DNA of 64,000 nucleotides from assembly GCF_018688455.1 (NCBI RefSeq), contig NZ_CP061319.1, positions 310,001-374,000 on the forward strand, read 5' to 3'. Below, one piece after another: positions 51,674 to 59,371 of the stretch; within the stretch, counting starts at the first letter, position 1, and the number at the start of each line of letters is the position of its first letter. A program made the position numbers and the translations under genes. Origin of the DNA: Polynucleobacter sp. AM-7D1 (GTDB lineage Bacteria; Pseudomonadota; Gammaproteobacteria; Burkholderiales; Burkholderiaceae). The notes under the pieces were generated by a model. The model ran no database searches and was not told where the DNA came from. It worked only from the letters and a program-made list of their open reading frames with translations.

Positions 51674-51988
51674 GCTAGTTAGATCTAATTAGATCGATTT
51701 ATCCTAGGTGTGATCTAATTAGAGTTGTACATGTGGGGAGTAGCCTGCTCAGTCATCTGAGTCCTATATATCGTCAATTCGGCCTTTCGGCCCGGTATAT
51801 GGGTGAATTAACTTCAAGGCAAGACCATTTAATTTTTTATAAATGGTTATATTTTGAACTTACAACCCCAATCTTGGATTTACCCACCAAAAATAACACC
51901 CAAATCCCTGATTTGGGGAATTTCTCGTCTTTTAGCTTTTATGGCACCGGATAATCAAAGATCTTACTTTTTCTCTAAAATTGCGTTA
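51674..51988. other. Control region upstream of the metal-efflux operon
   Basis: 315 bases. The left half holds the two operator-like palindromes listed separately; a GGCCTTTCGGCC palindrome lies at about 51782-51793; the right half is AT-rich with no clear gene. The longest frame through it leads into the efflux gene, but lacks a signal peptide at its start. Confidence 0.5.
51679..51725. promoter_or_regulatory. Two copies of a GATCTAATTAGA palindrome (putative operator)
   Basis: GATCTAATTAGATC (51682-51695) is a perfect 14-base palindrome; a second copy, GATCTAATTAGA, begins at 51712, 30 bases on (about three helical turns). TTAGATCTAA (51679-51688) is a third overlapping palindrome. Such spacing fits a dimeric regulator binding one face of DNA in front of the efflux operon. 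Confidence 0.55.
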
Positions 51989-53254
51989 ATGAATGTTTTA
52001 AGAGCTTTGTTGACAGTAGCTGCTTGCATTTTGTTTGTAGGCGGGGTCAGTGCACAAACTCAAAAGCCTCTGACGCTAAATGAGTTGATTGGTATTGCCT
52101 TAGAGTCGAGCCCTCAAGTATTGGCGGCTCGGGATCAATCTAAAGCGATCAAGGGGCAACTCTCTTCTGCTCGTGCAATTCCAAATCCCGATTTTGAGCT
52201 TAATACCGGACAACAAAGATCGGTATCCGGACCCTTGACTACCGGCAATGTGTCTTCCTGGTCAGTTACCCAGCCGCTGGATATGCCCTACACCCGATAT
52301 CCTCGTGTGAATGCAGCTGAGGCTAACTTACGAGCGGCCGAAGCAACTCGTATTGCCTTTGAAATTGAAATGATCTCCCGAGTGCAACAGCGTTTTTATG
52401 AGTTGATGCGTCGTGATGCTGAGTTAAAAGCGGCTGAAGAAGATTTGGGATTGACTAAACAAATTCGCGATCGTATGCAAATTCGTTATGACGTTGGTGA
52501 GACTGCTCGATTTGAATTAATTCGTGCACAAACAGAATTTCTAAATGCACAAATTAATACTGAATCTAGTAAGCTCAGAGTTGAGCAGGCTAAGGGTCAA
52601 CTGAGGCAGGTAGTTGGGCATAACTTGCCGGTAGATTATGAGGTTGTTTCTCAATCCCTCAAGATGGAGCCTTTACCCACCTTACCAATTTTGCTGAGTG
52701 AGTTGCATGCGCAGAGTCCCGAGTTGCAGCGGGCAAAAGCAGAGGTTGAGGCGACTGAATCCAAGCTAAGCTTTGAGCAGAACTCTCGCCTACCTAAGCT
52801 ATCCATCAAGGCGCAGCAATATAACGACCCTAACTTCACTGACCGTCTGTATGGCTTGGTGGTGAGCATTCCTATTTGGGATTTCAAGGGTGGCCAAATT
52901 GCGGAGGCAGAAGCCAATGCATCTAAGGCTAAGAATCAACTGAATGCCCAAAGCCAGAGCTTAGAACAGCAGTTGGAGACGGCATACAAGCTTTATCAGA
53001 TGACTAGTTATCAGGTAAAAATTCTGGATCAAGATGTCGTGCAGCTAGCATCCAGTGCGCGTCGGATTGCAGAAGTTTCTTACCGTTACGGTGAGCGCGG
53101 CATGCTGGAGTATTTAGATGCACAAAGAACATTTAGAGTGGCTCGTAATGATTTGATCAAGGCTCGCTTTGATTTGGCCTCAGTCGTTACCGAGATTCAG
53201 CGTTTAAGAGCAACCCCGGAGTGGATTGCAAAAATTGAGAGTGGAATGCAATGA
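51989..53254 (+). CDS. TolC-like outer-membrane factor of heavy-metal RND efflux (CusC/CzcC)
   Basis: 421 residues from ATG 51989, which gives a signal peptide (MNVLRALLTVAACILFVGG..., cut after VSAQ); the frame is open from 51854. No lipobox Cys. Outer-membrane-efflux repeats: LTLNELIGIALESSPQVLAARDQ, VTQPLDMPYTRYPRVNAAEANLRAAE, RYDVGETARFELIRAQTEFLNAQ, and RYGERGMLEYLDAQRTFRVARNDLIKA. CzcC-type rather than drug-type. Its stop overlaps the adaptor start by 4 bases (ATGA). Confidence 0.88.
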   Translation: MNVLRALLTVAACILFVGGVSAQTQKPLTLNELIGIALESSPQVLAARDQSKAIKGQLSSARAIPNPDFELNTGQQRSVSGPLTTGNVSSWSVTQPLDMPYTRYPRVNAAEANLRAAEATRIAFEIEMISRVQQRFYELMRRDAELKAAEEDLGLTKQIRDRMQIRYDVGETARFELIRAQTEFLNAQINTESSKLRVEQAKGQLRQVVGHNLPVDYEVVSQSLKMEPLPTLPILLSELHAQSPELQRAKAEVEATESKLSFEQNSRLPKLSIKAQQYNDPNFTDRLYGLVVSIPIWDFKGGQIAEAEANASKAKNQLNAQSQSLEQQLETAYKLYQMTSYQVKILDQDVVQLASSARRIAEVSYRYGERGMLEYLDAQRTFRVARNDLIKARFDLASVVTEIQRLRATPEWIAKIESGMQ

Positions 53255-54597
53255 AGCAAGAGTTCACGGAAATCACGGCTAAGTTAAAGGAGTTTTACTC
53301 CCGCTATATGGCAATTGCAAAAGTCTATGCGCAGGAATGGCTTGCTATTGTCATTAAAGCTCAAAATGATTTGTATGTGCTGACCCATGCGTGGTTTAGT
53401 ACTCACTTGCCTCGTGTGGCTCAGCAATACGATAAAGCGCCCCCTTGGACGCAAAAAGGGCTTTTTTATCTTCCTTGGTTTTGCCTATTTCTGATCATCC
53501 TGAATTACTTCAACGTCTTTGATCGCAGTCCGACTATTAAGTCTGTGCAAGACCCCAATGTGGTGATCGTGAATGATGACCTGCGCAACATGATTACTGA
53601 GGGTGAGACTTACACCGGCTCCTTTGTTGAAGAGTTACGCGCTTCTGGTCGAGTAGATTTTAATGAGATGTTTTTATCTCGTATCGGTGCAAACGTAACA
53701 GGTCGCGTGTCAGAGATTCTTGCTATTCCAGGTCAAAAGGTGAAGCAGGGTGATATTTTGGCCAAAATTACCTCTACTGAATTAACGCAATCCCAACTAT
53801 CTTTCCTGAAGGCCAAGAGCGCAAGTCAGTTGGCTGACCAGGCTGCAAACCGAGCTAGGATTTTGTATAAAGAGGATGTGATCGCTTTGGCTGAGTTGCA
53901 AAAGCGGGAGGCTGAGGCTAGTAGTGCCAAAGCGGAATATCGTGCGGCAAATGACCAACTGCGTGTTCAAGGTATGGATCAGCCTAGTATTGATCGCTTA
54001 GCAAAGTCCGGTGTGATTGAGTCAACAAACAATGTGATCGCTAGTATTCCGGGTGAAATTGTGGAGAGAAAGATCAATAAAGGGCAAGTGGTGCAGCCTG
54101 CTGATGCTTTATTTACGGTGGCTGATTTGAATACCCTATGGGCAGTCTCTGAGATTCCTGAAAGTAATTCCTATTTGATTCACAAAGGTCAGAAGGTCAA
54201 CTTAATCATTCCTGCTTTGCGTAATGCAGAGATTGAGGGTGTGGTTGCTCACGTGGACTCTATTGTTAACCCGCAAACACGTACAGTTGTTGTGCGAATG
54301 GAAGTGCCTAACAAAGATGGTTTGATTAAGCCTGGAATGTTAGCAACCATGATGATTGAGAGTCAGCCGACTGAAAAACTGCTAGTGCCTACTAGTGCAG
54401 TCATTCGTGAAGATAACAAAGACTATGTATTCATTAAAGAAGATGATGATCTTTATCGCATGATAGCTGTGAAGCTTGGACCTGAAGGCAAAGGATATCG
54501 TCCGGTGATCTCAGGTCTTAAGGAGGGTCAAAATATTGCAGTGAATGGCGCCTTCCATCTGAATGCTGAGCGTAAAAGACAGTTGAGTGGTGGTTAA
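53251..54597 (+). CDS. RND efflux periplasmic adaptor (CusB/CzcB type) with N-terminal cytoplasmic extension
   Basis: 448 residues. Residues 1-65 are soluble and charged (TEITAKLKEFYSRYMAIAKVYAQEW), then a membrane helix (FYLPWFCLFLIILNYF, about 70-86), unlike the usual signal peptide at the N-terminus. The adaptor follows: FVEELRASGRVDFNEMFLSRIGANVTGRVSEILAIPGQKVKQGDILAKI (lipoyl-like), a coiled hairpin (AKSASQLADQAANRARILYKE), and the beta-barrel/MP domains (VADLNTLWAVSEIPESN, VNPQTRTVVVRMEVPN). It links pump and outer-membrane factor. Confidence 0.87.
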   Translation: MKQEFTEITAKLKEFYSRYMAIAKVYAQEWLAIVIKAQNDLYVLTHAWFSTHLPRVAQQYDKAPPWTQKGLFYLPWFCLFLIILNYFNVFDRSPTIKSVQDPNVVIVNDDLRNMITEGETYTGSFVEELRASGRVDFNEMFLSRIGANVTGRVSEILAIPGQKVKQGDILAKITSTELTQSQLSFLKAKSASQLADQAANRARILYKEDVIALAELQKREAEASSAKAEYRAANDQLRVQGMDQPSIDRLAKSGVIESTNNVIASIPGEIVERKINKGQVVQPADALFTVADLNTLWAVSEIPESNSYLIHKGQKVNLIIPALRNAEIEGVVAHVDSIVNPQTRTVVVRMEVPNKDGLIKPGMLATMMIESQPTEKLLVPTSAVIREDNKDYVFIKEDDDLYRMIAVKLGPEGKGYRPVISGLKEGQNIAVNGAFHLNAERKRQLSGG

Positions 54598-54602
54598 GCT
54601 GC

Positions 54603-57600
54603 ATGATTGAGAAAATTGTCCGCCTCTCCCTGCAGCAACGACTCTTAGTCGCCATTATTGCCCTAGTATTAATGGTGGCAGGCCTGCTAGCAACTAAGCG
54701 CCTGTCAGTAGATGCATTTCCGGATGTCACCAATGTGCAAGTGCAGATTGCGTCTGAAGCTCCGGGCCGTTCTCCAGAAGAAGTAGAGCGCTTCGTCACG
54801 GTTCCTATTGAATTGGCGATGACTGGCCTGCCGGGCCTTACCGAGATGCGATCCCTCAATCGTAATGGGATTTCCGTGATTACCTTGGTATTTACGGATA
54901 AGACAGAGCTCTACTTTGCAAGGCAGTTAGTTACTGAGCGCTTGATTGAAGTAGCGTCCAGAATGCCTGTTGGCATTACGCCTGTTTTAGCGCCTCCTTC
55001 AACAGGTTTAGGTGAAATCTATCAATACACTCTAGATCATCCTTCTGATGGTGACCGAGAGCTCACGGTAGATGAGCTAGAAGAACGCCGGACTATTCAA
55101 GATTGGATTGTGCGTCCGATGTTACGTTCAATCCCTGGGGTAGCCGAAATTAATACTCAAGGTGGATATGCGCGCGAATATCAAGTGCTAGTTAATCCAG
55201 AGCGCTTGCGTCACTACCAAGTGAGTTTGCGCGAAGTATATGAAGCCCTTGCTAGAAACAATGCCAATTCTGGTGGTGGACAGCTGCCAACCTATGCAGA
55301 GCGTTACCTGATTCGAGGTATCGGATTAATTACCAAGCCAGAAGATATTGGAAAAATTATTCTGAAAGAGGTTAAAGGTATTCCGGTATACGTGAAGAAC
55401 GTAGCTGAAGTCACGATTGGCAGTGAAGTGAGGCAAGGTTCTGCGATTAAGAATGGTTACACCGAAAGCGTAGCAGGCATCATGCAGATGATCCGTGGTG
55501 GTAATGCGCGTGAGGTAGTAAATCGCATTAAGTTAAAAGTAGCTGAAATTAACGAAGGCAAACTATTGCCCGATGGTTTACAGATTGTGCCTTTTTATGA
55601 TCGCACCGACTTAGTCAATGCAGCCAGGTTTAACGTGGCCAAGGTATTGATTGAAGGTGTGGTCTTGGTCATCATCTTGCTCTTCTTATTCTTGGGAGAT
55701 GTACGTTCTTCCTTAATTGTGGTGGCTACATTAATTTTGACGCCGCTACTGACATTCTTGGTGATGAATCGTTATGGCATCTCCGCTAACTTGATGTCGT
55801 TAGGTGGTCTCGCAATTGCGATTGGCATCATGGTGGATGGTTCGGTAGTGGTTGTCGAAAATACTTTTGCCAAGTTAGGTGAGCGACTCAAGACGGGTGA
55901 ATCGAAGAACCGGATCATTTTGGAAGCAGCCTCTGAAGTAGGTACCCCAGTCCTATTCGGTGTGGGCATCATTATTTTGGTATTTATGCCACTACTCTCT
56001 CTTGAGGGGATGGAGGGCAAGATGTTTGCCCCTATGGCCATCACGATTGCAATAGCACTAGCGATTTCTTTGATCCTGTCATTTACCTTATCTCCAGCAC
56101 TCTGTTCATATATTTTGAAGGGCGGTAGTGAGGATGACACGAAGCTGGTTGCCCGTCTTCGTGCGCCATATGATCGTTGGCTGCATTGGAGTCTTGCCAA
56201 TCCGAAGGTAGTTGTTAAGAGATCCTTGATGGCTTTAGCAGCGAGTTTGGTTGGCTTTGTGCTCTTGGGTAAGGCATTTATTCCAGTGATGCAAGAGGGT
56301 TCGATTACCCCAGTGATTGTGCGTGCGCCAAATATCTCTTTGGATGAGTCGGTGAAGTTGGAGTTTGAAGCTCTCAAAAGAATCATGACCATTCCTGATG
56401 TCAAGATGGTGGTTTCTCGTCTTGGGAGGGGGGAGTCACCAGCGGATCCAGGTCAGCCTAATGAATCTGATCCAATCGTCACCTTAAAACCTTTAGGTGA
56501 GCGCAGCCTTACTCAGGAAGAAATCGCTCAACAAATTCGTGATAAGTTAAAAACACTGCCTGGTATTGAATTGGCGATTTCACAGCCGATTGCTGCACGT
56601 GTCGATGAAATGGTTTCAGGTGTGAGATCGCAAGTAGCGATTAAGATTTTTGGGGATGATTTATTGACCTTGCAAAAGCTAGGAGCGCAAATCAGCCAAA
56701 TCTTAACTAAGATGAAGGGCAGCAATGACTTGCGAATAGAGCAAGTCTCGGGACAAAATTATCTCAATATCAAAATTGATCGAGATGCCATTGCTCGTTA
56801 CGGGATCAATGTGTCGGACGTCAATGAGGTGATTGAAACAGCAATTGGTGGTAAGCAGGCTAGCATCGTCTATGAAGGTGAGAGACGTTTCCCACTCATG
56901 TTGCGCTATCCCGCTCCTTATCGGGACAAGGTCGATGCTATCGAAAACATTATTTTGCATTCACCTGATGGCGCTCAAGTTCTCATGCGTGACTTAGCGG
57001 AAATTTCCTTAGTGGACGGTCCAGCGCAAATTTCCCGTGAGGCAGGTAAACGTCGTTTAGTCGTTGGTGTCAACGTCGATGGTCGCGATCTAGGTGGATT
57101 TGTGAAGGAAGCTCAAAGCTTAATTGCTAAGCAGGTGGAGTTGCCAGAGGGTTACACCCTGGAGTGGGGTGGCCAGTTTGAAAACATGGAACGCGCTATG
57201 GCTCGTTTGATGATCATTATTCCGTTGACCATTCTGGCAATCTTCTTCTTGCTTTTCATGCTATTTAAATCCATACGATTAGCAGCTTTGATTATTTTGG
57301 TCTTGCCTTTTGAGTCAATCGGCGGTGTAGTTGGTCTATTTATAGCTGGTGAGTATTTATCTGTGCCTGCGGCAGTAGGATTTATTAATTTATGGGGTAT
57401 CGCCGTTCTAAATGGCGTGGTGTTGATCTCATTTATTAAGCAATTGCGTGAAGATGGCTACTCTATGGAGGATGCCTTGCTGCATGGATGTGGCCATCGC
57501 TTTAGGCCGGTCATGATGACTGCTTCAGTCGCGATGCTGGCTTTGGTACCAATGCTGTTTTCAGGCGGCCCCGGCTCTGAGGTTACAAGACCGCTAGCCG

Positions 57601-57698
57601 CAGTAGTCATCGCTGGTCTGATTACATCAACTGCATTAACATTATTAGTACTCCCCGTCTTATATAGATGGTTTGAAGATAAAGAGGTGGAAGCATGA
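54603..57698 (+). CDS. HME-type RND heavy-metal efflux pump (CusA/CzcA family)
   Basis: 1031 residues, the expected length. Twelve membrane helices with two large periplasmic loops. N-terminus IEKIVRLSLQQRLLVAIIALVLMVAGLLATKRLSVDAFPDVTNVQVQI is characteristic. The TM4 proton-relay region reads AIAIGIMVDGSVVVVENTFAKL (Asp and Glu retained), but without the DFG of zinc/cobalt CzcA proteins, so the metal cannot be assigned from it. The ALCSYILKGG and LTLLVLPVLYRWFEDKE segments mark the ends of the two halves. It exports metal ions by proton exchange through adaptor and outer-membrane factor. Confidence 0.93.
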   Translation: MIEKIVRLSLQQRLLVAIIALVLMVAGLLATKRLSVDAFPDVTNVQVQIASEAPGRSPEEVERFVTVPIELAMTGLPGLTEMRSLNRNGISVITLVFTDKTELYFARQLVTERLIEVASRMPVGITPVLAPPSTGLGEIYQYTLDHPSDGDRELTVDELEERRTIQDWIVRPMLRSIPGVAEINTQGGYAREYQVLVNPERLRHYQVSLREVYEALARNNANSGGGQLPTYAERYLIRGIGLITKPEDIGKIILKEVKGIPVYVKNVAEVTIGSEVRQGSAIKNGYTESVAGIMQMIRGGNAREVVNRIKLKVAEINEGKLLPDGLQIVPFYDRTDLVNAARFNVAKVLIEGVVLVIILLFLFLGDVRSSLIVVATLILTPLLTFLVMNRYGISANLMSLGGLAIAIGIMVDGSVVVVENTFAKLGERLKTGESKNRIILEAASEVGTPVLFGVGIIILVFMPLLSLEGMEGKMFAPMAITIAIALAISLILSFTLSPALCSYILKGGSEDDTKLVARLRAPYDRWLHWSLANPKVVVKRSLMALAASLVGFVLLGKAFIPVMQEGSITPVIVRAPNISLDESVKLEFEALKRIMTIPDVKMVVSRLGRGESPADPGQPNESDPIVTLKPLGERSLTQEEIAQQIRDKLKTLPGIELAISQPIAARVDEMVSGVRSQVAIKIFGDDLLTLQKLGAQISQILTKMKGSNDLRIEQVSGQNYLNIKIDRDAIARYGINVSDVNEVIETAIGGKQASIVYEGERRFPLMLRYPAPYRDKVDAIENIILHSPDGAQVLMRDLAEISLVDGPAQISREAGKRRLVVGVNVDGRDLGGFVKEAQSLIAKQVELPEGYTLEWGGQFENMERAMARLMIIIPLTILAIFFLLFMLFKSIRLAALIILVLPFESIGGVVGLFIAGEYLSVPAAVGFINLWGIAVLNGVVLISFIKQLREDGYSMEDALLHGCGHRFRPVMMTASVAMLALVPMLFSGGPGSEVTRPLAAVVIAGLITSTALTLLVLPVLYRWFEDKEVEA

Positions 57699-58018
57699 TG
57701 GAAGTGAAGGCGGTTATTCGCCCTAATAAATTAGCGGCCCTCAGAACAGCATTGCTGGAGACTCCAGGATTTCCGGGTATGACTGTATCGAAGGTTGAAG
57801 GTTGCAGTGCCCCGAACCGTACCAGTAAATTTAATATTAAAGAAGAGTTAACCGATTATTCTGCCAAGGTAAAAATTGAAATCGTTTGTAATGATGAAAT
57901 TGCGCCAGTTTTCATGGACCGCATCGTGACTATTTGCCAAACGGGTCAGGTGGGCGATGGTGTAGTGTGGTGTACAGAAGTACCCAAGGCATTCTTTATC
58001 TCTAAGACCTCAGTCTAG
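57695..58018 (+). CDS. PII-like signal protein of the metal-efflux-associated group (PII-NG type)
   Basis: 107 residues, overlapping the pump gene by 4 bases (ATGA). Aligns over its full length with GlnB: VKAVIRPNKLAALRTAL, GMTVSKVEG, KVKIEIVCND, and the nucleotide-binding B-loop CQTGQVGDGVVW. The T-loop (GCSAPNRTSKFNIKEELTDY) lacks the uridylylated Tyr in its usual position. Four Cys (37, 65, 81, 93) are present, unusual for GlnB. A group of PII proteins encoded next to CzcA/CusA pumps has been described (Sant'Anna and colleagues); this fits. It may tune the pump post-translationally. Metal or nucleotide binding is inferred. Confidence 0.85.
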   Translation: MMEVKAVIRPNKLAALRTALLETPGFPGMTVSKVEGCSAPNRTSKFNIKEELTDYSAKVKIEIVCNDEIAPVFMDRIVTICQTGQVGDGVVWCTEVPKAFFISKTSV

Positions 58019-58092
58019 GCAAACCTGTAAATTCTTCGGTATGATGAATCGAGCAATTTTATTAATGATTGCCAATCATCTTGGAGACTGCT

Positions 58093-58491
58093 TTGAAAAA
58101 TATTATCGATCGCATTGATCATATTGTCCTAACTGTTACAGATATTGAGCGCACTACACAGTGGTATGAAAAAGCTTTAGGGTTTGAGCGAGAGTTTTTT
58201 ACTGGACCAGAAGGTCAGCCCCGTTATTCATTGCGCTTTGGGCAATTAAAAATTAATCTTCAAGATAAAGACACAGAAACGCCTACAAAAGCCAAAGTTC
58301 ATACGATTGGTTCTGGTGATTTTTGCCTGATTTCAGCGATCCCTTTGGATGACTTCATTTTTCATCTTCAGAGTAATGGCGTTGCCATTGATGTTGGCCC
58401 AGTACCTAGACGTGGCGCTCTTGGACCGATTCGTTCTGTCTACTTGCGTGACCCAGACAATAACCTTGTTGAGGTTGCTGAATACGTTTAA
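58093..58491 (+). CDS. VOC family protein (glyoxalase/extradiol-dioxygenase fold)
   Basis: 132 residues from TTG 58093, with TTGGAG 6 bases upstream. IDHIVLTVTDIERTTQWYEKALGFERE and RSVYLRDPDNNLVEVAEYV are the two beta-alpha-beta modules of a single VOC domain; His in IDHIVL and Glu in VEVAEY are the usual metal ligands. Virulence-protein (YwkD-like) or glyoxalase-like members have this size. Substrate unknown. Converges with the dehalogenase gene. Confidence 0.83.
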   Translation: MKNIIDRIDHIVLTVTDIERTTQWYEKALGFEREFFTGPEGQPRYSLRFGQLKINLQDKDTETPTKAKVHTIGSGDFCLISAIPLDDFIFHLQSNGVAIDVGPVPRRGALGPIRSVYLRDPDNNLVEVAEYV

Positions 58492-58505
58492 TGCCAAACT
58501 AGATC

Positions 58506-59222
58506 TTATGCGTCTAGCTGGCGCGCAAGATCTAGAAAGTCTTTTGCGTGATAGTTAGTAAATTGCTCCACATGGAGATCATTTCGAAGATGATTTTTGC
58601 CAAACTCCATTGGACGTTCAATAAAAGCCGTTTGTAGACCACAGGCATGGGCAGCTTCTAAATCATCTTTATGCGCTGCAACCAGCATGACCTCTTCCGG
58701 TCGAATGTTAAAGGTCTCCGCCACCCCTAGATAAGTTTCTGGATCCGGCTTGTAGTGGCGGAATACCTCGGCGGAAAGAATGAGGTCCCAGGGTAGCCCG
58801 GCGTTTTTAGCCATGTTGGCCAATAAGCCCAGGTTTCCGTTGGAAAGAGTCACGATTGTGAACTGGCTTTTCAGTTTGTGTAGACCTTCGACAGCCTCTG
58901 ACCAAGGAGTAAGGCGGTGCCAGATGAGATTGAGGTCTTGTAATTGCGCTTCAGATAAGGAATTGATTTTGAAGGTCTTGAGAACATCATCTAGGATCAT
59001 GCGGTGCAGATCATCAATCTTGGTCCAAGGAAGTTCTCCGGAGCGAACACGAGCCATAGCTGGCCTATAACCTTGCCGCCAAGCTGTTGCAAAGGCATCG
59101 GGATCAACTGGCAGCCCGAGTCGAGTGACCTCGGCTGCGATGGATCCATGCCAGTCAACTACTGTGCCAAACACATCAAATGCAAGAACTTTTGGTTTTG
59201 TATTCATGGGTAGATTATTCAT
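58506..59222 (-). CDS. Haloacid dehalogenase type II (HAD superfamily)
   Basis: 238 residues from ATG 59222; ATG 59207 is an alternative. Motif I is LAFDVFGTVVDW with nucleophile Asp; motif II TLSNGNLGLLANM; the LILSAEVFRHYKPDPETYLG segment with Lys and the C-terminal EEVMLVAAHKDDLEAAHACGLQTAFIERP carry the rest of the active site. These features are those of L-2-haloacid dehalogenases, many of which act on natural phosphates or haloacids. Cytoplasmic. Confidence 0.87.
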   Translation of the reverse strand: MNNLPMNTKPKVLAFDVFGTVVDWHGSIAAEVTRLGLPVDPDAFATAWRQGYRPAMARVRSGELPWTKIDDLHRMILDDVLKTFKINSLSEAQLQDLNLIWHRLTPWSEAVEGLHKLKSQFTIVTLSNGNLGLLANMAKNAGLPWDLILSAEVFRHYKPDPETYLGVAETFNIRPEEVMLVAAHKDDLEAAHACGLQTAFIERPMEFGKNHLRNDLHVEQFTNYHAKDFLDLARQLDA

Positions 59223-59288
59223 TAGCTTGAAAAAAATTGCTGGAGATTATTCTGCTGGAATCTTACTCTGAGCCCTGTATTTGATGTG

Positions 59289-59306
59289 AAGTCATACAAG
59301 TCATAC
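59289..59306 (+). repeat. Tandem 9-base direct repeat upstream of the FAD/Fe-S oxidoreductase gene
   Basis: AAGTCATAC occurs twice without spacing. TTGATG (59281) and TACATT (59304) flank it with a 17-base spacer and could be a weak promoter. May be an activator site; too short to be sure. Confidence 0.4.
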
Positions 59307-59371
59307 ATTGCAAAGAATTGCTAGAATGACACAGACCCTAAAAGGGCGCCAGATCAAACAAGGACACAGTC

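Noticed and set aside
57695..58018. Calling this GlnB/GlnK, the nitrogen PII protein
   Set aside because: No T-loop Tyr, no glnA or amtB neighbour, and it overlaps a metal RND pump gene.
59004..59213. Plus-strand frames inside the dehalogenase gene
   Set aside because: Shadow frames: the minus-strand gene has intact HAD motifs and consistent codon use.
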